A stretch of 64,000 nucleotides of DNA from Urechis unicinctus (taxonomy: Eukaryota > Annelida > Polychaeta > Xenopneusta > Urechidae): the NCBI GenBank assembly GCA_034190875.2, contig CM067357.1, forward strand, positions 646,724-710,723, given 5' to 3'. Numbering within the stretch: the stretch's first letter is position 1; every line of letters begins with the position of its first letter. The notes beneath the pieces are model-generated. The model ran no database searches. It saw only the letters and a program-made list of their open reading frames with translations, and was not told the DNA's origin. The position numbers were made by a program, and so were the translations under genes. Of this stretch, positions 9,666-22,260 are shown piece by piece.

Positions 9666-10195
9666 TCTACGTGGATGATTTTTTGATTCATTTTAAATCG
9701 AAAAATATGAGCACAATTGAGAGGCAGCTTCAACTTAGCCTCAATAACATCCAAAAATGGGTGGATGAAAACGGATTTAAATTTTCTAAATCAAAAACTG
9801 TTTGTATGCATTTTTGCAACAAAAGAAATTTTCATCCTGACCCAGTTCTCACCCTTTATGGCAACGTTATTCGTGTGGTGGAAGAAACCAAGTTTCTGGG
9901 ACTAATGTTTGATAAAAAACTTATTTTTAAAGCTCACATTTCTTACCTCCGTAAGAAATGTTTTAGAGCAATCAATCTTTCAAAGATGTTGTCCAATACT
10001 GATTGGGGCGCGGACCGGAAAGTCCTTTTGCGGCTTTACCGGTCACTAGTGTGCTCCAAGTTGGACTATGGCTCTTTTATCTATGGTGCTGCCTGTCGTT
10101 CTTATTTAACTTACCAGACTGCCCCCCACCAACTCTTTTTAAGGAGGGCGATAACCAAGAGTGCTAACACTACGCTTCAAATGCAGAGGATACCC
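9666..10195 (+). pseudogene. LINE-X ORF2, RT palm and thumb continuation (copy A)
   Basis: The frame resumes from the duplicated target as LYVDDFLIHF, then IQKWVDENGFKFSKSKTVCM (a typical palm/thumb segment of LINE RTs), VVEETKFLGLMFDKKL, LRLYRSLVCSKLDYGSFIYG and LFLRRAITKSANTTL. Similarity ends near 10190 at a run of 13-14 C. The rest of the open frame to 10327 is not LINE-like. Copy C lacks exactly this region, so the two copies complement each other for describing the family. Confidence 0.82.
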
Positions 10196-10320
10196 CCCCC
10201 CCCCCCCACCGATTTACACCTACACAGGAATAAATACAGAAAGTTGTTTAAAATGGTCATTGTTTTTTTTGTTAACATTCGGAATGAGTACAAACTAAAA
10301 ACCCTCCAGTCTGATTTAGA

Positions 10321-10650
10321 GGAATGAGGAACAGAATTATTTATACATACATCGGATATGAAATTCCACTCGATATTTAACAATTTCAATCACTGGGCAA
10401 TATGGACAAGCAGAACAGCGTAAAGTAACACAAATAAAAGGAATGTAATCAGTTAATGGCGATAAAGGGGGTATTTGGAAGGATGATCTGGACATCTAAA
10501 CAATTTGATCGAGAGGAATGAATAAATTAATTGTTTATGCATACATACATCTGACAAGAATCTCCACTCGATGTTTAAGAACACGAATAAATGTTCACAT
10601 AAAATGGCGATAAATGGGTGGATATTAGGTTCAAAGTAAAGATTCCGTGT
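10321..10650. repeat. Diverged tandem duplication, unit about 180 bp
   Basis: Two related blocks share GAGGAATGA, TTATNCATACATACATC, CCACTCGATNTTTAA and AATGGCGATAAA in the same order (near 10321-10460 and 10514-10620). No coding potential was seen. Confidence 0.55.
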
Positions 10651-10820
10651 GTTGTGAATGTGGGACCTGTTATCTTCTAAAACCGAATCATTTGAATTGG
10701 TTTTCCACTACGTTTCAGGCGTACCAAATTAATTGTCAAATTTGAAACCTCTATCGCAAACAGAGCCCTTTAAGTAAACAGCCCCCTGAATATTTAATAT
10801 CAGCCCGCCGTTTAATCTTC

Positions 10821-11000
10821 ACCCAGATAGCATCCAAACGTTGATCCAACGGAGGCTCTAACGTTGATACAACATGAAGCACAACATTGAATCAAAGTTA
10901 TTTTGCTCATTGAATCAACGTTGATTCCATGTTGTGTTGGTTGACAGCATTGAATCAACGTTGCTTCCATGTTAGATTGGTTGACAACATTGTATCACTT
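10821..11000. repeat. Degenerate repeats built on the palindrome CAACGTTG
   Basis: Several related segments with TTGAATCAACGTTGNTTCC, ATGTTGNNTTGGTTGACA and CATTGAATCAA. The core AACGTT is self-complementary, so either strand reads alike. Flanks CCCAGATAGC and the CCACTGGGATAG at 11066 hint at an old inverted-repeat element, but ends are not clear. The rest of 11001-11688 has no recognisable gene. Confidence 0.5.
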
Positions 11001-12196
11001 ATTAGGAAAATATGATTATTTCTGAAACGTTGCTTTCCTGATAAAATGTTAGGCAAACAATTGTCCACTGGGATAGCGTTGAAAAAGATCATGTCTGTTC
11101 AATACTCGGAGGTCAAAGGTGAAGCAAAACTGATAAAAAGTGTCCATACATGATATGGATGTACTACTTGGATTAATGACAAAACATGCCACCGAAATTT
11201 ACGACCCGACGAACAGACAATCAATAAAACCACAGGATAACATCCTTTTCCGCAACATATGATATTTTGCATACTTTAGGTTATAATTTATGTTTGAGGA
11301 AGTAGAAGTGGGAAACAAAAGAAATTTTTTGATTTAGTGACCAGTTCCCCAGCTTTTTTACAAATTTAAACCAACACTTTCCAGCTACTCAGGCATTTTA
11401 CTAGATTAAGAATAACAAATGTTTGACTCTACCAAACTGCTTCTGATGTCTTGCTCAGACAGGCTTTGAGGTTGGATCCTGGGTATTGCTGTTGTAGGGA
11501 ACCAATGTTGGGTCGTCCAAACAAGAGATACAAGCGGTACTTTTGCCTGATCTTGCTCCCCCTTTTGAAGTATTCACCCCAGCAGACTGGAAGGTGGAAA
11601 CAAATATGGCATTTTAAAATCTGACCAGTTCAAAGAAAAGTTTTCAGTGACTAGTCCTTGAGGGTCAGGATTCCATGATACACAAAACCCCCTGTGAGTC
11701 CGGGGATAGAATAGGCCCACTGTATCCTCCTGCGATTTATTGGGGGCAACCAGTTGGCAGTGGGTTGCGACTCGTGTCGGTGGAAGATGGGATCCTGGTG
11801 GTTAAGTGGAGCGGTCATTGCGAGGGCTATATCTGCAACACACCACTTTGGCCCGGATTTCACCTAGACGAGAGGCTGGAATGGCCCGGTCCAGTCAATC
11901 GGCTTGTGGTGACATGCCAAGGGATAATTGTTTTCATTACTTATTGCTTTTTCATTCCGCTTCTTGTCATCCTTTTTTATCCACATAGTTTTTCCCTTCT
12001 CTTTTTTTCCATTTATCCTTGGCGGCTGCTTAACAGGTCAATCGAGTAGTTGAGTGAATAGCTCTTTGAGCTGTTTGCTATTTATTTGAGTATTGCACTG
12101 GTGTATCCCTGGCGTCATGTGTGCTGGTTGAGCCGCACACCGCTGACGCCCACATGTGGGTGGGGAGCACCAGTGAAGAAATTTTATTATAAAATC

Positions 12197-12966
12197 ATGG
12201 CTCAAAAACAAACTCAAGACCGATTACTTAAACGAAATAGACCCAATGAAACGGATTCGGATTCAGATAATAAAACTTCCTCATGGCCAAGATTTTTAGT
12301 TATTGAAAACTAGACCAACCACTCACTTCGCCCATTTGCAATTGGTAAAGGAATTGAGGGGTTGGCTGGAGTCCCATCAGGAGACTCCCGTCTTGCCACT
12401 TCCTTGTTGAAGTGGACCGACCCATCCATGCGAGATGTTTGTTGAAATCAACGCTACTAGCGGGGGTTCCAATAGGTGTCACCCCTCACAGAACCCTAAA
12501 CACCAAAAAGGGCATAATCAGCTGCTTTGACTTGAAGCAATGTTCAAGTGAGGAAATCGTCCGGAAAGGTTTTGTGACTCGCAATGGGGAGAAACAGCCC
12601 ACAGAAACAGTTATCTTGACTTTTGACAGTACTGAGTTGCCCAAAGCTGTCAAAGTCGGATACCTGAATGTTGCTGTGAAGCCCTTCATTCCAAACACAT
12701 TGCGATGTTTTAAATGCCAACGATTCGGCCACAGCAACACCGATTGCAAACGAACAGTAACATGCGCCAAATGCGGCCAGGAGGGCCATAAAGAAGACGA
12801 ATGCCAACAGTCCATCAAATTCATCAACTGCTCAGGGGACCACCCAGTATTCTCTAGGTTGTGTCCTACATGGATCAAAGAAAAAGAAATTCAAAAGATC
12901 CGACCCACCAGAGACATCTCGTTCCCTGAGGCACGCAGAATAGTGGAGGCACAACAGGGCACCAGA
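12197..12966 (+). pseudogene. LINE-X ORF1 (copy B)
   Basis: It starts MAQKQTQDRLLK, is Asp/Ser-rich, and has PRFLVIEN followed by a stop and frameshift near 12310. From 12412 it is open again with VTPHRTLNTKKGIISCFDLK, TVILTFDSTELPKAVKVG, and knuckles CFKCQRFGHSNTDC and CAKCGQEGHKEDEC. In the third knuckle the first cysteine is lost (KFINC where copy A has KCINC). It ends near EARRIVEAQQGTR at the deletion junction. The role would be RNA-binding gag-like protein; this copy is dead. Confidence 0.78.
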
Positions 12967-13780
12967 TAAATCGCTGTCGGCCAACACGAGGGCATCTCAT
13001 GAACCTGATTTTTTCCTTTGCCAATTTAGAGAGATAAAAGATAAATATTCGGACCGTGCTGCCATTTACACAGACGGTTCGAAAGAGGACAATAAAATTG
13101 GTGCTGCAGCCATTATGGGCAAAACTACGTCCACTGTCAATTTCCGATGCAGAGCTTAAAGCACTTTCTATTGCACTGGGCCTTATTGCCCAATCAAGTA
13201 AAAGTCGTTTTGTTATATCTTCCGACTCCCTGTCTGCCCTGGAGGCAATAACAGGGAGTAATTTCCGTAATGTTTTTATTTTAAATATTGTGCTTTTATA
13301 TTCTCAATTGACAGATCGTGGCAAGGGTATTTTGTTTGTATAGGTACCGAGCCATGTTGGTATCGCTGGTAATGAGAGGCAGACAGAGCTGCCAAGGAAT
13401 CACTCAACATTAATGTGACTAAGGTCCAGGTTCCCTTTACAGAATTTAAACCTCAGGTCGTCAAATTTTTAAATCAGAAATGGCAGGACCAGTGGGATGA
13501 ATCCATCCCAAACAAACTTCACGAAATTCAGCCCCAACTTGGGGAGTGGCCACAGAGCTGCAGGGAGAGGCGAAGAGAGGAGGTTATTCTTGATCGCGCT
13601 CATATAGGACACACCTATACAACTCATGCCTTTCTACAAAGGGATGAGCCCATCACTGAATGCATTCCTTGTCAATGTATCTACAACGTCAAGCACATTC
13701 TCATCGAATGTGCTGATCTGATTTTGATCCGAAATCGCTTCTTCCGGGTTCAAACCCTTTCAGAATACTTGGATTCATAA
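12967..13780 (+). pseudogene. LINE-X RNase H and C-terminal CCHC (copy B)
   Basis: The RNase H signature AIYTDGSKEDNKIGAA is followed by a frameshift, then DAELKALSIALGLIAQ, FVISSDSLSALEA, a stop near 13343, and VPSHVGIAGNER. A second open block from 13415 carries the conserved spacer (WQDQWDESIPNKLHEIQPQL) and the knuckle CIPCQCIYNVKHILIEC. Catalytic acidic residues of RNase H are recognisable (TDGS, AEL, SDS). Several frame breaks make it non-functional. Confidence 0.75.
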
Positions 13781-13990
13781 GAGAGATTGGACTTTTTTTT
13801 ATAGATTTTAGATCGTACAATTCTCATCAATTCTATATAATTCAAATCATATTATTCAATTAATTAATTTTTATTTTGTTTTAACCCTTGACTTCTTGTT
13901 ATCCTTTCGTATTTGTATTTATCCCTCCTTAGTAGGCACCATATAACACACTAGTGTTGGTGTGCCGTTAAACCCTATACTTACCTTACC

Positions 13991-14382
13991 TTAATTAGAT
14001 CAATCTTATCCATACATCATTGTAGGCACCACAATACACATTCGTGTTTGTGTGGCATTAAACTCTATATACTTTCTTACTGGAGGCTATTACAGGGCGT
14101 AATCCCCGTGATGTTTTCAGTTTGTCTTATTTTTTTACCATTGAATATTGGTTTGTTCCTGTGGGTTCCCAGCCATGTCTGGATATCTGGCATTAAGATG
14201 GCAGACCGAGCTGCCAGAGATGAGCTCAGCCAAAATGTCACTGAGGCAAAAGTCTGGCGGGAAGGAAGAATGACATCTGAAATTTGTATTTAAGAATTCT
14301 ATACGACGATCGCAAGGGCAAGTGAACGGCATGTTGGGGAGGTTGGAATGACGTTTGCGGATTGCAGTCGGCCCAATAGCAT
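13991..14382 (+). mobile_element. LINE-X fragments (diverged tail and RNase H piece)
   Basis: 14024-14080 is a diverged family tail (GTAGGCACCACAATACACAT, GTGTGGCATTAAACTC). About 14080-14275 matches the late RNase H region: LEAIT, then FLWVPSHVWISGIKMADRAA and RDELSQNVTEAKV, frameshifted. The remainder to 14382 shows nothing. Confidence 0.6.
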
Positions 14383-14942
14383 TTAATCAGCAGAAGCGGG
14401 CTCTCACATGTTAATCAGCAGAAGCGGGCTCTCAATTGTTAATCAGCAGAAGCGGGCTCTCACATGTTAATTAGCAGAAGCGGGCTCTCACATGTTAATC
14501 AGCAGAAGCGGGCTCTCACATGTTAATCAGCAGAAGCTGGCTCTCACATGTTAATCAGCAGAAGCTGGCTCTCACATGTTAATCAGCAGAAGCGGGCTCT
14601 CACATGTTAATCAGCAGAAGCGGGCTCTCACATGTTAATTAGCAGAAGCGGGCTCTCACATGTTAATCAGCAGAAGCGGGCTCTCACATGTTAATCAGCA
14701 GAAGCTGGCTCTCACATGTTAATCAGCAGAAGCTGGCTCTCACATGTTAATCAGCAGAAGCTGGCTCTCACATGTTAATCAGCAGAAGCGGGCTCTCACA
14801 TGTTAATCAGCAGAAGCTGGCTCTCACATGTTAATCAGCAGAAGCTGGCTCTCACATGTTAATCAGCAGAAGCTGGCTCTCACATGTTAATCAGCAGAAG
14901 CGGGCTCTCACATGTTAATCAACAGAAGCGGGCTCTCACATG
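14383..14942. repeat. 28-bp minisatellite, 20 copies
   Basis: The unit starts TTAATCAGCAGAAGC and ends GGGCTCTCACATG. Exactly 20 units of 28 bp fill 560 bp without spacers. A CGGG/CTGG variant and a TTAATT variant are distributed in blocks: units 3-7 and 9-13 have the same variant order, indicating duplication of multi-unit blocks. It is not a CRISPR array because there are no unique spacers. Confidence 0.95.
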
Positions 14943-15460
14943 CTAATTTCGTACACTTAATATTTAAGCGAGAGAGCTTCATATTTTTTTTTTAGCAAAA
15001 CAGGGGTCGAGTCTTGATAATAGGCGTATTCTTAACTGGAAGATTGACGGGCAAAGATGACGTATCATGCATGATATGGAGTAACAAGCTTGATAATACG
15101 TGTCACCTACGTTTACAAATAGACGAACGCTGGAGCAAAGGTTTTCGGTACTTTCTGCTGAACACCAGAGCTCAAAAAGTGGCTGAATTGATTGTTTGGG
15201 AAATTATATACATCCCGGTGCAATATGTGAGTAATGTCGTGGTTGGGCCCCAATATCGGTGACGCAGTCGGCATATTTCACAGGGCATCACTGTCATTGG
15301 CTAGAATACTGATTTCCATGACGTATAAGGGTAATTTCCTCCCACAATTGAACGGAAGTTGTTTATGGGAAATCCACAATGGCAGAGCATGATTCATCTT
15401 CGGTCGTGTCATAAACTTGTAGGATTGTCAGACAGACTTGTCTGATACTTTATTGGCAAC

Positions 15461-16514
15461 TCAAAAAAGTACACGAATGCCGAGCAAGACAGGATACAAC
15501 CGCAACTCATCGTGGTTCGTGTTTGGGGAACTTGATTGTAGCACATCAGTATTGTCTTGCATTGCAGGACTAGGTTGCGACGGATGTAACCTGTTGCGAC
15601 GGATGTTTCCATTCGGAGTACTGATAGTGTATGTTCTGTTCTCCGGATCCGAAAGTAGAACTTTACCAGAATGTTCCCATTTCTTGTCAGGTTCAAGTTT
15701 AGTTAGCACTGATTGACCTGGTTGTAGCTGCGGCAGAGATCTTGCACCATGACGACGATCATAAAAAAACTTGTGGTTTTCTTTTGCTACAGCACCATAT
15801 AACACATGAGTGTTTGTGTGCCGTTAAACCCTATACTTACCTTACCTTCTTTTGCTACAGTGTCAGTTTCTTTCTTTTTTTGACTTTGTTATTGTGAGGT
15901 AAGGTAGGCAGTATGGTTCAAAGTCGGCGACTCATTAATGCTTCTGTACTTGAACAGGGTGTGGTTCTGTAGTTCAAAAGAGCTATGTCTGTATCTTCAC
16001 AGCTCAATATACGCTTTGAAGTTTGGACTGCTCTCTTAACGGCTCCATTAGCTTGGGGCATGTGTGGACTAATGCTAGTCTGGGTGATACCAAACTCTCT
16101 ACAAAACTCATTAAAATCCTCCGAGATGAATTGGGGACCATTGTCGGACATTAAAATGTCTTGTATACCATGCTGACTGAAAATTTATTTTAGAACCTTC
16201 ACAACTGCTTTAGTCGTCTTGTACAACTTCCGTGTCTCCATCCAACGCGAGTCAACCAAAAGCAAGTACATTTGATAGTCTTTTTCACAAAGATCTACTC
16301 CAACCTTCTCCCTCGGGCGTTCGGGCAGAGGTGAAGGGCGCAGAGGTTCATGTCTGTTTGACTTTCGGTGCTCTGCACAAAAATCACATGCGTCGACAAT
16401 AGCATCGATGTCACGACCTATACCAGGCCACCACACTGCAGCTCTGGCCTTCTCTCTACACTTTGATCGTCCTTGATGCGTTTCATGGATTTTGTTAAGA
16501 ATGTCTTGTTGCAT
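15461..16514 (-). pseudogene. Ty3/gypsy-type integrase remnant
   Basis: From 16514 down: an HHCC zinc-binding module (HETHQG then CDFC, with WWPGIGRDID between); the integrase core with first Asp in KVGVDLCEKDYQMYLLLVD, a stop at about 16187, the second Asp in LMSDNGPQF, and PQANGAVKRAVQ where the third catalytic residue (normally Glu) is Lys; a short frame gap; then a C-terminal region with FYDRRHGARSLPQLQPGQSV and RTYTISTPNGNIRRNR, typical of integrase tails. A 54-bp LINE-X tail is inserted at 15793. No LTRs were recognised. Sequence outside (14943-15460 and 16515-17440) has no clear gene. Confidence 0.82.
15793..15846 (+). mobile_element. 54-bp LINE-X tail insertion with target duplication
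   Basis: CACCATATAACACATGAG to ACTTACCTTACC, the last 54 bp of the LINE-X family, flanked by an exact 14-bp duplication TTCTTTTGCTACAG (15779-15792 and 15847-15860). It is an extremely 5'-truncated retrotransposition event inside the gypsy integrase remnant. Confidence 0.92.
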
Positions 16515-17441
16515 TTACAATGGTACGACTATCTCGCTTCATTTAACGCTATGTGCTCTTTGATTGTGCTTAGTACACTTTTCAATATCTAGCCTCTGTG
16601 CCGACACCCCACCCCACCGCAACCCCCCCTCCCCCTAACAAAACAAAACATTACCATATGAATATGAATTTGCAGCCATAAAATCAATGTCTCTTGGGGG
16701 TTGACACATTGATCTTCTGATCTGTCCAGGTTATAGAGCCCTCAAATCGATCAGAAAATTCCATGTGAGGTTATGACAAAGCACGACGCGGCATGTTCAC
16801 GTGTCATTTCATTCGGAGCCACGAATTAGCCCTAATAGCATAGCTATTCCACAGCAATTGTTTTGGAAATGTACACTTTTTTTGTGTTCTCTTTAACATT
16901 GAATACAATGTAAACCTATAACTGTTACTATCCAGTCTGGTCAAAGCGTTTAATGGAAAATCAATAGAGCTTTGAGGCCTTTTTGCCTGTTTTTTTTTAA
17001 ATAGTAGAATGTATTATCATAAAAAACACATCTGTAAAACAGCCTGAATAGTCATAAAGAAAGGTCTGTTCAATACCTCCAAAACTAAATATAGATCAAT
17101 GCAGAAACTTAACATCTTGCATAATATGTGCTATCACAATATTAGTAAATATACTGAAAACAAACATCCATTTACATGTCTTAAAACCACATCTTATTCC
17201 ACTTGATTGATAACTAAAACAAGAGTAAATTCATGGACGAAGTACTAATACTATATCTAGTAAATCTCAACAAACATAAGTATGTACACACGTTAGCTCT
17301 GCTGTTCATCACAGTTTATTATATACCTTGACTCCGGCTTATGTTCGGCTACCGGCCGTCCATTCGTAAACTTTTGGTGGCATGTTTTCTTATACAGCAT
17401 ACTATCAGCTTTAATTTACTCATGGCCCCCTCTCATGAGCG

Positions 17442-17525
17442 TCAATAGGCACCATATAACACACTTGTTATGGTGTGCCGTTAAAAGTCAATCTCATATA
17501 ACACACTATATGGTGTGCCGTTAAA
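17442..17525 (+). repeat. Two LINE-X tail remnants in tandem
   Basis: GGCACCATATAACACAC, then GGTGTGCCGTTAAA, followed after about 10 bp by ATATAACACACTATATGG and TGTGCCGTTAAA. These are two short, diverged tail copies of the LINE-X family. Confidence 0.6.
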
Positions 17526-17529
17526 CTGA

Positions 17530-19436
<1,907 letters not shown>

Positions 19437-19607
19437 TAAGGTTCCTTAAAAATATGGATATCCTTTCAGTCATGGAAGCTATCTAACAAAAAGGCCCGTG
19501 ATGTATTATTATGTCTGAAATACCTTTTAATGGTGACGTTAATATATAAAAGTTCAAATATATCTTCGACATGAATTTGTATTGCATTTATGTATGATTC
19601 CCTGTGA

Positions 19608-19613
19608 ATAAAA
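19608..19613 (+). promoter_or_regulatory. Polyadenylation signal downstream of the zinc-finger frame
   Basis: AATAAA in CTGTGAATAAAAGC, followed by a T-rich stretch (TATTGTTATTATT). It is about 170 bp after the zinc-finger stop codon, a plausible 3' UTR length. Confidence 0.5.
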
Positions 19614-19679
19614 GCTATTGTTATTATTCCACGCATAACTACTGCCTTGGGCTCCACGAATGTAATATTTTAAAGGTAT

Positions 19680-21364
19680 CTTAAAGAGGGCAATATTATG
19701 TAAACGCATAACTGCCCGTGTGTGATGTTCTTCTCATCCAATAGTATTGGTTGTTTGAGCCGGGCCTTGTCGAATGTCGTTAATGGGTGAATATGGTATG
19801 AATGTTTCACAGACGACCGGGGGAGCGGACTTAATGGCGGCTAATTATATTATATTGTGTATGGTTTTGATGTATAATTATGGGGGTGAGGTAAACTCTC
19901 ATGCGCCAATCAACCGCACATTCTGGAGAGATTTTGTGAGCATGTTTAATTCCATATGGCGTGTTAGACAATAACTTACTTGACTTAAGAGGGATTTGTC
20001 CCATATTAGAGGGATATGTCCCATTTCGGATGAATTTTTGATCATTTGCTGATGTCCGAAATCAAAATAGGAATACCTCCACGTAAGTGCAGAGCCGTTC
20101 ACAACAAATAGCCGTCGATGGGGGTGAAGTGATGTCATCGATATTGACCGTTTCAAACAACGTATATTGAGACTGAATGCTTCGAGGAAGCCAATGATTA
20201 TTCCAATAAACATAAAGACGGAATTGTTCTTTATTATAATGAAATCGGTGCATGCGAATACACTATCACGCATTTGTGAACAACTCAAAAATGAAAATTT
20301 ATGTGATGACCTTGTGTTCAGAACATTCAGAACAAGATGTGTCTTATTTGATATCAGCTATATAAATGTTCGTAATTCACTGTTCGATGAATGTTGTACA
20401 TTGTTTTATACATTACCTTTTGCGAAGCGAACCACTCACATTCATAAATCGCTATCAGCAGTCGCCGCTCATAGGAACTGGTATAGATGCGTTTCGGTAG
20501 ATATATCTAACAGAGGCTATTATTTGATCAAATCATGATTAGACGTTGTTTAACAACCTTAACCCAACCTTGTAAGAAAGGTTCACATAGTATTTGGCGC
20601 ATGTGACAAAAGTAAGAATGGGACCGAAAAATGGAGAAATTTTCGAGGAAAGAATAAATACCATATTTAATCCGAGACATCCACCAACAGACTAGCAAGG
20701 GAATCTAACCGCGTAGAGTGCTGTACTTATGAATGAATGAATTAAAGTGCGAATCCTTCAGCTAAATGGATATTGTTCTCTGTCCATAAAGTTTGTGGTC
20801 AGATGCTTTGGATTGATGCTAAGTTTGCTTTTATGTTAACATTTAGTTACATGACATGTCTATATTTGTATAGCAGAATCAAGAAGTTATCCCGTTGGTG
20901 CTAGCATTTCACAAACTCCACGACCTGCTATGTAGATGTCCCGAGGCGCCACATATCTTGTCACCACTCTACCCTTGATATCAATATAAAGTTATACAAG
21001 ATAGAAGAAGTGAATGCCTCAAAGGATTCGACAGCATTTTCTCACTTTTTTTCATAATTGTCTGTTCAGCCCCATGGTTTTGTTACCGATTCTTTAATAT
21101 GACTACATCATGTCGACACTACGTCTATTAACCAGAAACCATCTTGTTCACTTGCTCCACCACGGATGTCTCAGTCATTCGAGCCCAGATTCAAATAATG
21201 CATGGTGCATGTTTATAGTGCAACTATTGTCAATAGAAGATGGGGGGTTTACTGACTGTGACAGAACACATTTCAACTCACTACCCAGTCATTTCTTTAC
21301 ACCCGACCCTCAGTTTATAAAATTCCCATGATTATTTAATTTTCCTCCCACGAAAAGGAGAGGG
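19680..21364. other. No recognisable gene
   Basis: AT-rich sequence with several short open frames that show no family motifs. A small duplication AGAGGGAT(A/T)TGTCCCAT occurs twice near 19988-20022. Confidence 0.6.
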
Positions 21365-21530
21365 ATATGTTGAGTGCCAAATTGACAACACACCTACCCA
21401 TCACCATAATGTACCATCTCAGTCACCAGTTTGATGAAGTAACCCCCTACAGCTGATATCGTGACCACGTGTCACCTACCACCTCCCCACTCTCCTCATG
21501 CATACCCCATATTGGATAGTGTGCAAAATT
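21365..21530 (-). pseudogene. PAN/lectin-gene exon 2 paralogue, broken
   Basis: The minus strand aligns with the exon at 29566-29388: shared YG(A/V)CMRR, ISAVGGYFIKL versus ILAVGGYPAKL, and MVHYGDG versus RVCYDDG. In-frame stops replace residues at two places (after GRW and after YGDG), so this copy cannot be read through. It lies 3' of the lectin exon at 22017-22260 on the same strand, so it belongs to another copy or the exon order is rearranged. Confidence 0.65.
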
Positions 21531-22016
21531 CCATCTAAAATTCAAAGATATATGTAAGGTAATAGAGTTCAAGTTCTTATAAACCCCACACCTGGAGTTT
21601 GAGTCTTCCGTAATTATCTTAAGTGATGGGGATCAATCAAATAAACAGAGAGTAACACAAACGATTAAAATACAATGGTGCTATGGTATGATTAACATCA
21701 GTCAGGTAAATGTATCGAATCGAGAAGTTATAATTCAAGTACCGTTCATGTGGACGTTGTCCGGCAATGATTAAATCCGAGCTAGTCCCAGGGTATATTA
21801 TCTGATGCGTCAGGTGACAAAACCATAAGATTTATATTGATATCCTGAGACTAGTTACGGTTGTTTGTGAACATGATCGAGCATGAGCAGGAAATGATAT
21901 GTGTAGCATTAACAATTACGCAATGTTTAAAACTCGTATAGTCAGTTTTTAATCATGCTGTGGGTATTTCTTCCAAATAATTCAATTTTGCTTTTCTGGA
22001 ATCAGCACAGACTGCT

Positions 22017-22260
22017 ACTATGTACGTCATCGATGCTAGGCTGGATTATCGTTCCACCCCAAGTGTTCTTAGCATGACATGCCATTGAATGTCAAATCAG
22101 AATCCAATGCCAAGCAGTTCTTGTCACCTTTCCGGTTGTTAGGCTGTTCAGGGCCCCAATCATTGAAGCCAGCATCCAGTCTCGAGATGACCTGGTTGAT
22201 CCATAACCAACTCCCTTGTTCAGCTCGTTGGTTCCTGACACGATGACATTCTACCAGGAA
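22017..22260 (-). pseudogene. C-type lectin-like domain, C-terminal exon (paralogue)
   Basis: Minus strand: a start homologous to the exon at 28905 (GSWLWINQVISRLDAGFNDW), then the carbohydrate-site motif region EQPNNRKGDKNCLALDSD, LTFNGMSC, and the tail GTIIQPSIDDVHSSSLC followed by a stop. Compared with the 28.6-kb paralogue, the segment HKQHQYLCKRSARS containing the last conserved cysteine is replaced by a short AKNTWG. The domain is therefore missing part of its core, and no matching upstream exons were found close by. The sequence between here and 22750 has no gene. Confidence 0.65.

Larger units (their letters stand above)
6456..10195 (+). mobile_element. LINE-X copy A, rearranged
   Basis: This copy starts with the family leader (ACTGTGGGTGCGGGGGTAG). 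It contains, in order, an ORF1 start (6975), an inverted internal block (about 7392-8224), the N-terminal part of the RT (about 8225-9163), a nested 5'-truncated LINE-X (9164-9665), and the RT palm and thumb continuation (9666 to about 10195), ending at a C-homopolymer. Most of the endonuclease and everything after the RT thumb (RNase H, C-terminal zinc knuckle, 3' tail) are missing from copy A itself. The family is a non-LTR retrotransposon with a gag-like CCHC ORF1 and, in other copies, an APE-type endonuclease, RT, RNase H and CCHC. This arrangement points to the I group (I/Nimb-like). Confidence 0.85.
11689..13990 (+). mobile_element. LINE-X copy B, internally deleted (no endonuclease or RT)
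   Basis: The leader starts at CCCCTGTGAGTCCGGGGA, missing a short piece around the usual GTAAGAGGCGACTAA. ORF1 (12197-12966) follows, passing almost directly into the RNase H domain, the C-terminal knuckle, the AT-rich 3' UTR and the tail (TTGGTGTGCCGTTAAACCC, TATACTTACCTTACC). About 3 kb of the family's coding sequence is missing between ORF1 and RNase H. No matching target duplication was found at the two ends, which suggests later rearrangement. Confidence 0.82.

Noticed and set aside
10821-11090. A complete MITE with CCCAG ends
   Set aside because: CCCAGATAGC and CCACTGGG at the two sides are suggestive, but no matching inverted repeat or target duplication could be fixed.
11689-13990. 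Target-site duplication for LINE-X copy B
   Set aside because: Sequences flanking the two ends do not match, so the insertion cannot be delimited by a duplication as in copy C.
14383-14942. CRISPR-like direct repeat array
   Set aside because: 28-bp units are head to tail with no unique spacers, and the surroundings are eukaryotic. It is a minisatellite.
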